Shown here: piece by piece, positions 20,199-31,430 of the stretch | Layout of the letters: each line of letters starts with the position of its first letter | How positions within the stretch are numbered: position 1 is the stretch's first letter | Assembly: GCA_021234155.1 (NCBI GenBank) | Contig: JAJEKV010000035.1 | Span: 3,176,224-3,240,223, forward strand | Direction of reading: 5' to 3' | Length of the DNA: 64,000 nucleotides | Source: Isoetes taiwanensis | Lineage: Eukaryota; Streptophyta; Lycopodiopsida; Isoetales; Isoetaceae | Position numbers and translations under genes: made by a program | Notes under the pieces: model-generated | What the model saw: only the letters and a program-made list of their open reading frames with translations | The model's database searches: none | What the model was told of the DNA's origin: nothing

Positions 20199-20726
20199 GG
20201 AGGATAGATTATCGGACGCTTTATAAAAGACCGCTAGTACGCATTTTGAAGGAGACTGTGAAACCATACTCCCATGATTTTGTTACCATGGTTTTGGGCA
20301 TGGTAGATTTGAATTTCGGTTAATATGGTGCTCCAAATATGTATAAACATGTAAGTTTTTCTCATTGGCTAATAGTATGAATATAGGTGGCTTGGTATAT
20401 TGGAGGTATCCTCTGATGTTTGTTTAAAAAGGGAGCCAGAATATGCCTATGAATATAATGTACCATTAAATATTTATATGCTGTAAATCTTGCATTTAAT
20501 ACCCTATTTACTATATGGGTTACGCACTAAGACCTTTTTACAGTAATGGTCAGAAGGGGTAGCTCAGCCGAACGCATTTAAGATGGAGACCATTAGGCAT
20601 GGCACCTTTTGACCATAGCATTAACCACAGTGGCGGGAACACTTAGGATATAGTTGGTTGATAGTGGAACGCTAATATACCATTTGTGAAGACTCCTATT
20701 TGCTGCTCAAATAGGGAGTTCGAATC

Positions 20727-20880
20727 ATGCCTAAGGGAGTTTACGAGAGGGATCCCACGAAGAAAAACAAGAGGAATCCCAGCACAGGAAACTTTCCTCC
20801 AAGAAAATATGGAAAAGCAAACTCTGGAAGCAAATTCAGAGCAAGGCAAAACAAGTGGCAACGGGAGCGCTCAACAACAG
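20727..20880 (+). pseudogene. MPKGVY ORF, E6 copy
   Basis: Starts MPKGVYERDPTKKNK, basic and Asn/Gly rich. Up to ACAACAG|GTTTTT it is 154 nt, out of phase by one. The E11 copy of the same family is 165 nt and in phase; the two differ by an 11-nt segment near codon 37. The frame itself stays open to 20963. Confidence 0.4.
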
Positions 20881-21779
20881 GTTTTTCTGAATGCCTGGTT
20901 CTTATAAATTATTCTATGTTTAGTTTTGAGAAGATATTATCGGATATATGGCTGATAATATGATTAAAGCTATAAATAGATGAATTGGCTTTCTCTAAAA
21001 AGTCCACGATAATGTGCTAAGAAACCGTGCTTTTAGATAAACAATGCTTTTTGCTTCTATTTTTGCCTGTAAACAGCTTTATCCGGAAGATATTTACCCT
21101 ATAAAGGGCATAGCTCATCATAATCCGAACCCTTTACAGCTCTATTCTTTTTTCATTTGTAAATATAATAATTATGGGTCAATCCGATTATGGTCATCCC
21201 ATTTAGTGTAAAGATTTGCACCACGATTTGGTTTCTATGTTTTATATTTGCATGCCTTATGTTTTGCATGAGCACGCCATATGTGTTTTGAAATTACATG
21301 GTATACCTTAGACAGAAAAATCATATCCGATAAACCAATTGACAAAGATGCGACTAATGGTTATATGGCATCCTACTTGGCGATATGAACGTAAACATTA
21401 ATGTAGGCTTAGATTAGTTATGCAAATAGGTGGATGTTGTATCCGAAGTTAGGGCGTTTATATTGATTTCTTACATGATACTCCAATTGTATCAAACACC
21501 TCGGTGTGAGATTATGGTTGCTACCACGATGGTCCGTTAGGTGTAAATAATACAAGAGCCGATACATAATGGTTTTGCCATGAGAAAATAGTTAAATCAT
21601 GGCTGGAGATGATCTTCATAATGGGGTAAATGTTTGGTCTTGGATCGGATATACATAAATAAAGTCCGAACCTCGATCCGAAGGTTGTAAATACTTCCAA
21701 AATGTTATGGATGTACGATAATGTATGTAATAATTTCGAGGTATCTCACTTGACCTTATAGATGGCATTTGAGCCTAGA

Positions 21780-21888
21780 GGTGAAGGGCGAAGAGCCACG
21801 TGTTTTCAATTACTTACGACGCCTTGCATAGTTACCGTTTGCTAACTTATGTCTTGATTGGGTGCAGGTAACCGAATCTACGTCTCCT
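21780..21888 (+). promoter_or_regulatory. S1 motif (E6), partly degraded
   Basis: The E11 copy has GCTTACCTGACGCCCC; here it is ACTTACGACGCC, with losses at CTG/CAG sites. GTTACC/GGTAAC, the TGCAG|GTAACC site and part of the ACGT pseudoknot remain. Confidence 0.5.
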
Positions 21889-22969
21889 TATGTATGGTTC
21901 AAATGCTTTGTTATACAACATAGTATCAAAGAATGCTGAGACCTTGGAATGGTATAATACTAAGGCGAACAGCAGCATGTGGTAAGATCTGTCCAAATTG
22001 ATGGCAAATGCTTATGGAGAAGAGCAATGACGAATATATGCAATACTTTTTGACAGTATATTGAATATACGTTAATTTCTTAGACATGTGACATAAAGAA
22101 AGATGTGTAATGATATCCATAAATATGAATACTTAATAATTTGAAAATTATCTCCTAAAGACTCTATCCTTTTGTACACATACTATATTTCTTAAGATGC
22201 GTATGAATTCCTTTTAGTAATGATGTTTTATCCCATTTATTGTTGTTTGGTTTCATATATTCTCTATACAATAACAGGTGTCTAATATTCTGATATGGTC
22301 TAACTGACACAATCCTATATTATAAAACCGTGGCGTCGGTCTGTGCGCCCGATCTACGGCCAAGATCGCGCCAATGTCCCTGCCCCCCGCCGGACGGCCC
22401 AGATTTATTGGTTTGCCCCTCCGCATTGATCGACGGCTTAGATTATTCGATATGGGATGTTTTCGCTTGTGTCCCCACGAAAGGGTGCGACGTCTAATCA
22501 AATATTGCCGCGATTATTCGTGCAAATTTTATGCACACTTGGTCTTCGGGTTTCTTCTCCTCACTACATTCGGACGTCCAGAGGGGTTAGTAAATAAAGC
22601 GGGGAAATATTCAGATTTTCCTTTCTTTTGTGCTTGCCTCCGCCCTGGCTTTCGGAATGAAGCTTGCACAGTCACTGCACAATGGTCGATTAGGTATGTT
22701 AAGTGTTGGACTTTTATGCTATTATGTGCTAGATTTGTGCTGGAGACTTATCGCAGGATATGGATGAAAAGCAAAATTGGTCCATCAAAATTGGTCCGTC
22801 CCTTTGGTCGCTTGCACTTCGAAATGAATGCAGTGCTTGAGGTTTTAATACAAGACAGAAAGGGTCAGATTTAACGCTATTGCTTGAAGGTAAGGGTTTT
22901 AGATTTACTTCTACCCTCATAGCCTATGTGTTGCAAAGAATCTGAGATCCAGGTACTGCATTGGATCCA

Positions 22970-23519
22970 CTCAACTTTTAGTTATAACTGTCTATTTGAT
23001 TTACTGGTGAGGACTAACATCGTTGATAAGGCAAATGCAGTTTTTAGAGAGCACATGATAACTTCATGTCCTCCTGATATTTTCACGTTCTCTATTTTAA
23101 TCCGAGGACTGAGCAGAATAGGCCAGATTGATGAAGCACTTAAGTTAAATGAAGAGATGAAGGCGAAAGGGTTAGGTGCTAATGTCATAGTGTATACCAC
23201 TATTATGGATGGATATCTTAAGGCAGGGAACATTGATGAGGCAGTCGCATTTTTTAGGAAAATGAGAGCAGATGGCTGTCAACCCAATCTGATCACATTT
23301 AACACCCTTATCAATGGGCTTGTGGAAATTGGGATGTTTGAAGGGGCTCAAGGATTGTGGAGTGAAATACAAGATGCGGGCATGGAACCATTGATGGCTT
23401 TTGTAAAGCCCAGAGAATGGAGGAAGCATATCTCCAGCTTCAAACTATGAAGGAAAAGGGTTACAGTCCAAATATTGTCACTTATATTGTATTAATTGAT
23501 GGGTTTTGTAGATGCATAT
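22970..23519 (+). pseudogene. PPR protein gene fragment captured by the Helitron
   Basis: The reading frame contains consecutive P-type pentatricopeptide motifs of ~35 residues: ...PDIFTFSILIRGLSRIG..., ...NVIVYTTIMDGYLKAGN..., ...PNLITFNTLINGLVEIG.... Near 23395 the frame shifts; the next motif (GFCKAQRMEEAYLQ, then SPNIVTYIVLIDGFCR) continues in another frame to about 23519. Such proteins bind organellar RNA, but this piece has no start, no targeting region and a frameshift. It is a passenger of the Helitron. Confidence 0.8.
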
Positions 23520-24149
23520 TTTGTTTGTAGGGTTTTGAGCAGGACAGATGCTTGATCAAGCAGGAAGAATGTATTTTTATTAGTGAGCCTGTTTTTCTGC
23601 AAGGATAATGGTCAGCTTTCTCTCCAACCAAGAAAAGATCTTACAGCTGCTTTAGATTGCAAACATCATAGATTCATGAATAAGATCGAGCTTCTGTATG
23701 GTCATAGCTATATCAGATGGCTAAGCTTAAAACAAGGCCATATGGCCGCACTTTTCTTGCATTCGCTTATAATCTAACCTGCTATAACAGTTTGTTTCTT
23801 TCTTTGCAAATGCCATCGTAAGCTACGTCATATTAGGATTCTGCAAAATAATGGGTTCAGATGCATGGTCTTGCTTCCAAATGTATACAAACATATGCCT
23901 TTTGTTTAAGTTGTTCCCAGTTATAATTTACTTATCTTCTCTGGCTTGCTTGCAGTTGTGAAACATGCATATGGCAGAGAACTCTTCACGAGTTTAATTC
24001 TAAAGGTAATCTCTTATTGCATTTGTGTATGCAGGCTAATTCATTGTTAAAGTCTGTATCTAGGCAGATGGTTGGAGAAAATCTCCATTGTACATATTTT
24101 ACAAAAATGAATTTGCCGGCTTTTGACAACACTGTTATGCTTTTGAAAG

Positions 24150-25462
24150 TATTACTCTGCACGCACTCTCAATGAATTGTAGGACATGACCACCATATGG
24201 AACCATCAACTTCGCCTTCGAATTCTTAAAACCCTGGAAAATGCCTGAATAAGCTTCCAGTATTCCACTTCTGAGCTGGTTGTTGTATTCAATCATTATG
24301 CTGAGCAGTAAGCTCTGCTGCAGCTTGCAACATTGGCAAAGCATAGCTCAGGTATTTTTCAAACTTATCACCAATAGCAAGCGCTATGTCGCAAAGCAAG
24401 AAAAAATGGGCGGCTTTACTGAGCGACGCAGCTGGCCACTAGACAAATTATTCAACAAAAGTGCCATGATTCCATCACAGTATGGCAGTACCTTCTCATC
24501 TAAGGCCCTGGAAATATCACCGATGGTATTCCTCAAAATTCTGGACATCCATTTCCAAATACTGATAGAAACCAGGCATGTACTTAGCAAAATTAGCACC
24601 TGTTCCATAGGCAAGTGCACCTATTGCTAACATTGCCTCCTCATGGACTGTAGCACTCCTGCAAGCAAAAAATTTCAAATACAATGACATCATTTAGTCC
24701 GCATAACTTCTGAATCATTACTTGCAGCACACCACATAATAAAGCCCACAATTCGCTCTGTTTTTCACGATCATCTGATGACATGACCTGCATCTGAAGT
24801 GTTTGGTCAAGTTTCTGCATAATCACTGGCACAAGGTGAACCACAACAGTTGCTGTATCCTCCGTGGAGCAACGAACCACCTCATTTAATGTTTCATAAC
24901 CTGCAGAACGCAAACGGGAATCCGTTGCATCCTCCCTATCTGCAGTAGTTAACAGAGCCTCAATAATTCCATGGAAATACGGAGACAATGGAGAAGAGAC
25001 TCCTTTGGAGTCTTCATAACCTTGTGCCAGAAAATACAAGGCCCCACAAACTCTTTCGGCAACATTAAGAACATCCTTTATGCCTTCAATTAACGTCGGC
25101 AATATCTGAGCAATATTGTTCTGATTTATAACAGGAACTCCTACATCAGCACCATAAGAATTCAAATATCCTTCCAAGTGTCCATGCTGTAGTATCCTTA
25201 ACATACTTGTTTTCATCTTTCATGGCATTCAGCAGAAAACCCAAAGCAACATTCACCAAGGGAGTGAGCTTCTCTACTGATGGGCCTTCCAAAATTGATC
25301 CAAATGCATAAGTGGCTGCCTCTCAAGACCGCCAGTCTGGTTTGAAATATTTTCCTGAATAAAAGGCATTACAAGCGGCACTATGTCATCACCGACTGTC
25401 TTTGCAACCAGACCCAAGCAAGTACCACCAGCCATCGCAAGGTTCCATGCATTCACAAGTTA
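24150..25462 (-). pseudogene. Importin subunit beta-1 gene fragment captured by the Helitron
   Basis: Read on the minus strand, the order follows plant importin-beta HEAT repeats: WNLAMAGGTCLGLVAKTVGDD, then SVEKLTPLVNVALGFLL, ACGALYFLAQGYED-like (VCGALYFLAQGYED), RSAGYETLNEVVR, LLCGVLQVMIQKL, VHEEAMLAIGALAYGTGANF, DKVLPYCDGIM, LHRSVKPPIFSCF-like, RNGILEAYSGIFQGFKNS-like. Frameshifts break it several times and N- and C-terminal parts are missing. TTTTTTGCTTGCAG near 24662 looks like a retained intron end, so genomic DNA rather than a retrocopy was captured. The intact protein is a nuclear import receptor; this copy cannot make it. Confidence 0.85.
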
Positions 25463-28204
25463 CATTTGTAAAGGAAACCTCTTCAGTCTGTGCTACGAGT
25501 GTAATTCACAAGTGGAAATTAAGTAAGTATTAAAACATGTTGAAGTGGAAACTGAGAAAGTATAAAACATGTTGAATTAGTTGTTACTGAAGCATGGTCT
25601 TCTGCCGAAGTTTACTCAAAGAACATGGAAATACTACATGTTGGAGCTTGGTTAAGAAAAATGAGTTCTAATTTTAGGTTCTAGAATCCAAAATAGCTAC
25701 AGTTGACGAATGTGGTTCTTTAGAAAATATTGCATTACTTCAGTCAGATACATGTGGGGTTCTAAACAATTCGTCTATGTAATTCTTTCACTTTTACTGA
25801 AGTTCATAAGAAGTGATGCTAAATGTCTTAGATCCAGCATCAAGTAGTCCACAGTGTATGTAAATGCTCTCTTTTATCTAAAATGAGGAAGGTGTTTAAC
25901 CCCTAAACGAGAGCATCGTTGATGCATTGATCGTCAAACGTCAATATATGAGTAAACATCATCATTAATTCTGTTATCTGTATGTTTTAAGGAATCATTT
26001 TTTACATCACTTCTAAGTGTTGCAAAACCAATATAGATTTTTTTCTATTATCTTTCCCATGAAGTTTATACATGAAAAAAATATTTGGGGAAATATCTAG
26101 CAGATTTATCTAAACTCCTCAAAAGTTCAACAGATTTCCTAAAACTCACTAGCAAATCCATCTATAAGAATTTTTGAAATAGTGCAGGAACAAACTTATA
26201 AACATTTTCAAGACTCAATAATTTGGCGACCATGTTTGAGCCAAACTTGGCCATTTTAAAGCCTGATGCTATAAACAACGTGTTGAAATTCAATCAACTC
26301 GAGTCCATGTTACTTCATAGTCTGTTTGAATTACCCTTTTTCACCACAGAATCAGCAAGTAACAATAAACACTATCTTTCTTGACTTATCTAAAGTTGTA
26401 GTGTGTCTTCTATAAGGTTACATGGAAATATTTACTTTGCAAGTGCAAATCTAACATTCTTAATGTAGGAGGTTTTGTTGATCGAGAATTCTTAGGCTTT
26501 TGGAATATTATGTTTGGATGGTGGATCATGGAAAATGTGCCATGTAATTTTCTGTTGGTGCATCAACGGTGTATTTATGCATGTTGTGTAGGAGATATGC
26601 ATGTTGTGTAGGAGATATGTACATTCTAAAAATTTTCTGGTTTGCAAAATCCTAATGGTTTGGTATGTCCAATGCAAATTCGGTTGACATTATGAACTGC
26701 AAAAAGTGTTCAATAGTAACAAACAAAAATTCATTACTGGGACACCTCCAGATTTGTGTTATAAGCAGTTCCATTGCAAATGCAATTGCAATTTTGTTTA
26801 GGGCATAAAGCATTTTCAAGTTGGAATTGTTTTGATCCTATTAACCTTCCTCGGGTTTGCAAGAAAATGCTATACAAATTGGAGAATAGCTTTGTTTGAT
26901 TATGCTCTCCCTCCTTCCCTCCCTCTTTCCTCCAATTGCACTTAATAATGGGGAGTATGAATTTCATTTGAAATGCCATGTATAGCCAACGTCACGTGTC
27001 AAAGCCTTAAGTATCTCAGATGCCTAATCCTCGCAATATGCATTGAGCTCAAGTTATGAATGGCTATAAACAATATATTTGGCGTTTCTTTATACTACAC
27101 GATATACTAATGCATGGCAACACCACAACAATTCAACAAGAAAGATAAGATAAGACGAATTTTTACGTCCACGGGAAAGCAAAACGATCACACATTCATA
27201 TCAAACATCACATTAGCTAGCGTTGGACAAATGAAAGTAAACTAACAACACTAACACCTTATAATTGTAAAATGAAAGGCTAAAACCTTCACTATGAGAG
27301 CATCTATAAATTACATAAATCCAGACCAACAAATGTGCTACACTGCATGCAACTCTTGCAAGAAAAAAAGTTCAACATGAAACATCGACAACATGGTGTC
27401 AAACTTGCCATATCAAAACGTCAATTTTCTAAAAGGTAAAAAATTAATGAATACAATTCCATTCTAAACAATATATCAATCAAACTTCCATTCCAAATGA
27501 ATACGCACTGCAGATATATTCTCTATGCAAAATTGATAGACTCAACTGGCGAAGCTTGGGCCACCGCCTTCAATGACGAAGCAGAAAAAAGTTCTAGGAT
27601 ACAATGCAAATGCACTGCATGAAATAAGACCACAGGTACATCAAATATCATATCCATTACACTTATTGAACAATAACGATCTGATTTAATATCTATTTCT
27701 AGGATAACGAAGGCAAATTATACCAACATATTTTAGCAAAAGCGAAATGGATTCCACATATATTCCAACTGTCTGAATCAAGACCGACAAAAATTACAAT
27801 CCAACATGTTAATCCAATACAATACATCAATACAATACATCAACGAATCAAAGAATTTATTAAACAAAATACAAATCATTACATCAAGCACAAAGACTAC
27901 ACAATCACGTCTTACAATACACTAAAAAGAATACTATGAGAATTTTCTACTTCAAATATATTTGAGACCTTAACTACGTGTCTAAATTGCTAATTCTTGA
28001 TAGAGGCAACAAGTAACTGCATTTTAACTAAGTTAGGAGACAAACATAATCAAATATTCATTAACACCAACAACCTCCCACCGATCACAATTTGAGTTCC
28101 CTTCTACTGCATTTTGAACATAGAAAGCTGCTCAAATAGCCAATAATGTTTTTCATGCTTGAACTGCCTTGGTATTCCAATCTTCACTTACAATCACACG
28201 GAAA
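25463..28204. other. Helitron interior without recognisable genes
   Basis: AT-rich, no convincing ORF. A 20-bp motif containing CATGTTGTGTAGGAGATATG is tandemly doubled near 26579-26618, and ACAATACATCAAT is repeated near 27817-27845. Confidence 0.6.
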
Positions 28205-28308
28205 GCCCACCAACGGTGGGCAATTTTCTAGTAATACAATAAGATATGATCAAAACCTTTTACCCTTTATACAGAATAAAATGAGTTTATAGGCTGAAAA
28301 TCATAACA

Positions 28309-28430
28309 GGTATGGCCTGGGTTACGCCAGGGTGGATATGTGTGAGTGTAATCTTCACCCTGAATGAGTACAACATAATGTTATTAAACATGTGATTGTA
28401 TGTAATCTCTGTGAAGATGTGTCAAAGAAG
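28309..28430 (+). promoter_or_regulatory. S2 structured RNA motif (E6)
   Basis: GGCCTGG/GCCAGG hairpin, then arm ATCTTCAC/GTGAAGAT with CTGAATGA. The arm stem is fully paired though its sequence differs from other families. It continues into the internal region. Confidence 0.6.
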
Positions 28431-28446
28431 ATTTCGTGATTTCCAT

Positions 28447-28466
28447 TTGCTAGAGATATCTGGCAA
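28447..28466 (+). promoter_or_regulatory. S3 hairpin (E6)
   Basis: TTGCTAGA GATA TCTGGCAA; 8 pairs with one T-G. Paired changes against E4. Confidence 0.6.
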
Positions 28467-28673
28467 ACATACCCGTTCTGATTAGCCTATTTTAGAATAA
28501 AAATCATAAAATAGTTTAGAATCTTCCTTATATTATGCATTGTTTTATGCTCCCGGGAGAATTACTATTTTATGACAGTCTGATCTTTTAGGTAGTTAAA
28601 AATAGTTCACCATAAATGGCTGAAATGTAAATGTTGGCCAATTCTCTACTGATTGGTGATCTAATTTGTACAG

Positions 28674-30158
28674 AGAAAAAATGTATGGAACAAACTGCTG
28701 GTTGATCTTGGATATGGAGATTTGGGAGATGCGCCAAACATGGCAGTCCAATCCATCTTATGTCTGATTCCTACTAAGGAGATACATACGGCTATCATTA
28801 CAAGAGCAAAGAACCTCCCTACAGGTGCATTCTCCCCTATTAGCCTTTTAGGCTTCAGTACATGGATGGAAGTGTTCCAGAAGTTGGATGATAAAAAAAT
28901 GGCAGTTATGGAATGCATAAGTATTATGGAACAAGTCTTTGCTGAAACACAAGATATACTGGCGGACAGAACCGATATGGATGATATGCTCGCTCTGGAA
29001 TTTAAGATAGGGGTAACACATTTGGAAAAAGTGCATGAACTTACTGATGTCACCTTTGAAATACAAGGTGGACTTCATAGCAATACAGCCATAGATGCCC
29101 ATAGTACACAAGGTATTGCCTGTTACATCCCACAAGCAGATTTTGAAGTCATGAAAAAAGAAGAAGAGGCTAAGGTGGAAAAACTGAAAGCAGACAATAT
29201 TATGAGGCTAACTCTGCAAAATTGCGTTAGGTTCCCCATAATCTCTGAAATGGCAATTGAATGGCTAGGGGAAGAATTCTCACAGGGACTGTGGCGCAGC
29301 CAAAACTATAGTACTCTTGCTCCAATCAGTAAAAAAGCATGGATGATCATGGCTGGTCTTACTGCAGAAGAATTGGCAGAAGTGGATAAGTCTGCCATCA
29401 CCATGACCAAGATCATAGATAAAGAAGAGATGCTCTTCCCTATTGGCACTCATTTCTTTGATAAAAAGTGCCAGAGCAACAAAGGATTGACAATCAATGT
29501 AAAAGCTCACATGGGATATAAGGATGTTGAAAGGAACTATTCATATATCCATCGTATTTGGCGGAGCTTCAGTCCTTACTTCAAGTGTAACTGCCAAGCA
29601 TGTTCTGATACCATCACTTGGTTCGACCAAGCTGTCTTGTATGTATTAAATCACTTAGAGCAGGTCTACCCGAGGTATACCCAAGCTGGAAGAATGGGAT
29701 ATTTTATCTACTTTATACAGCAGAACTTGAGGCGTCCAGTCATGGCCCAATTAGCATATATGCAAGTGAGAGAAATGCTAATCCGGATCACCAACAAACT
29801 AGCTGTAGAGCCACAATGTGATCTACAGACTACTTTTGGCGACACCAAACTTGTTGAAGTTTGTGAAATCATGTTAAAGGACAAAAAGTTTGTGGCAAAA
29901 AAATTTAAAAGTACCAACAATGTTGAACCTGCTACCTCTCAGCTGTCCCATAGAACATCTTATGGAAGTGAAAGTTTTCTGCCACCTAGGGTTTCCAGGA
30001 CTACGATTGACCTGACTACAAAGGATGCAGAGAGTATCATCAATCTGTCAGATTCTATGGTGGTATGCACCCCTGGTGAGAATTTGGTTAATAAAGGAGA
30101 AAAACCTGAAGGTCTGCACAAATATTTGGTGGAGAAGCCAGAGAGGCTGCTTTACTGA
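28674..30158 (+). CDS. ORF1 of E6, function unknown
   Basis: 494 codons, open from the acceptor TTTGTACAG (28665-28673) to TGA 30156-30158. It aligns along its length with E4 ORF1: RKNVWNKLLVDLGYGD at the start, then NCVRFPIISEMAIEWLGEEF, GLWRSQNYSTLAPISK, IHRIWRSFSPYFKCNC, TWFDQA and a C-terminal Ser/Lys-rich tail. Identity looks moderate, with conservative changes, so both copies were under protein-level selection when they diverged. No obvious start codon: the first ATG lies well inside the conserved part (near 28739). This supports splicing to an upstream exon. Domain not recognised. Confidence 0.7.
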   Translation, partial: RKNVWNKLLVDLGYGDLGDAPNMAVQSILCLIPTKEIHTAIITRAKNLPTGAFSPISLLGFSTWMEVFQKLDDKKMAVMECISIMEQVFAETQDILADRTDMDDMLALEFKIGVTHLEKVHELTDVTFEIQGGLHSNTAIDAHSTQGIACYIPQADFEVMKKEEEAKVEKLKADNIMRLTLQNCVRFPIISEMAIEWLGEEFSQGLWRSQNYSTLAPISKKAWMIMAGLTAEELAEVDKSAITMTKIIDKEEMLFPIGTHFFDKKCQSNKGLTINVKAHMGYKDVERNYSYIHRIWRSFSPYFKCNCQACSDTITWFDQAVLYVLNHLEQVYPRYTQAGRMGYFIYFIQQNLRRPVMAQLAYMQVREMLIRITNKLAVEPQCDLQTTFGDTKLVEVCEIMLKDKKFVAKKFKSTNNVEPATSQLSHRTSYGSESFLPPRVSRTTIDLTTKDAESIINLSDSMVVCTPGENLVNKGEKPEGLHKYLVEKPERLLY

Positions 30159-31430
30159 TCACAGACCAGGTATATATTATTTTACTAAACATGTCATTAG
30201 TACTTGAACTAATGCATGTATTCCTGCTTTCCGCAGAAGACACTATTTGGGCCCACTGATTGCCCATAGTGTGTACCTACATGAGTACTACGGGACAAAG
30301 AACACTACTTTTGAATATAACATGAAGCTTCAGATAGTTTCTTTATATGCTTGGAGTATAACAGTTAAAATATGATCCTATCTGGGAGCATTTTGCTGAA
30401 GAGTTACAAAAACTCATAATGGTTTTTGGTACTTAACTCTCCAAGTTTTGGAAACTTTTTAGCCTTATGAAAACATTTTGTCTGTATTTTCCTGCCGAAT
30501 TAATATAGAATTGTCTGTTTAAGTGGTGACGTTCTATTGCTATAAACTGGATGATGATGGTTTTTGAAACTGAAAACTAAGGCATATTACGGCCTTTAAG
30601 CCAAACACGTACATTTGACAGATGATATAATGTTTAAAGTACAGTATGGTGATGGCAAATTAAGAGAGGACATATGCCTTAATAATTCCTATATAATATA
30701 AAAAAAATCATTAGCTATCATATGCTCTTTACGAAATGATAGGCCCAATATTTGATCAGTAGAAGGTTGAGCACCAGAATATTTAAACATACATCTAGAT
30801 TTGCAGAATACTGAAATATGGTAAGCGCAAATCACAAGTTCAGAACTCAATTTTAGTATTATGACATTCTTATAAGTATTAGGAAAGGTCTCATGGGATA
30901 TCATGATATGTGACTTGGAAATATATACATGCTGGTGAATGGACGATATGCATTCTGCTTGGCAATACACAGATTTTAAACATGATTTATGTTATTCTGA
31001 AACATGGATACAAGATAATTATGCTCTGATCATATATGTGGTTGTGACAATACACAGACTTTAAACATGTTTTATTATATCCTGAAACATGAATTCAAGG
31101 TATGTAAGCTCTGATCACAGATTCAGTTGTGGCAATAATTATTGCAGAAACTTGGATGAAAAGTTGTTGTACTGTCTTCTTGGCAACCTTTACCTATCAT
31201 TACATCACCAATAGATACAATCTTGGCGATACACCTTCTGCTACAGTTCTATCATGTGTCCATAACAATATACCAAATGGTATAATACAAATCGAATTAG
31301 ATTGATATGGTTGCATGATACTAGGATGCTGATAACCTCAGGAACGCCTATAACCATAAACCTGGTCTCATGTTAAGAATTTCATATATACTATTAAAAT
31401 ACACTCTGATAGTATTCACATTTCATGCAG
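30159..31430 (+). other. Intron-like spacer between ORF1 and ORF2 of E6
   Basis: ACCAG|GTATAT at 30169/30170 and TTTCATGCAG|GATACT at 31430/31431 mirror the E4 arrangement. The exon part after the ORF1 stop is 11 nt, so here ORF2 would not be in the ORF1 frame. AT-rich; no ORF. Two related segments (ACACAGACTTTAAACATG-like) near 30965 and 31053 are direct repeats. Confidence 0.5.

Larger units (their letters stand above)
22313..28231. mobile_element. Non-autonomous Helitron, 5919 bp, with captured gene fragments
   Basis: The left end reads TCCTATATTATAAAACCG after a host A. The right end is hairpin GCCCACC-AAC-GGTGGGC (28205-28221), AATTTT, then CTAG (28228-28231) followed by host T. This is the Helitron signature: 5' TC, 3' hairpin plus CTRR, insertion between A and T with no target duplication. 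The uninterrupted sequence ACACAA|TAATACAATAAG is present in E11 at 45598/45599 and proves both ends. No Rep/helicase ORF is visible, so it was mobilised in trans. Cargo: a PPR fragment (+) and an importin-beta fragment (-). The first ~600 bp are GC-richer than the surroundings. About 25470-28200 has no recognisable gene. Confidence 0.92.

Noticed and set aside
28722-28724. Start of E6 ORF1 at 28722
   Set aside because: The codon is TTG, and homology with E4 extends 16 codons upstream to the splice acceptor.
31425-31427. ATG at 31425 as the start of E6 ORF2
   Set aside because: It lies inside TTTCATGCAG, the probable acceptor; E4 has no counterpart.
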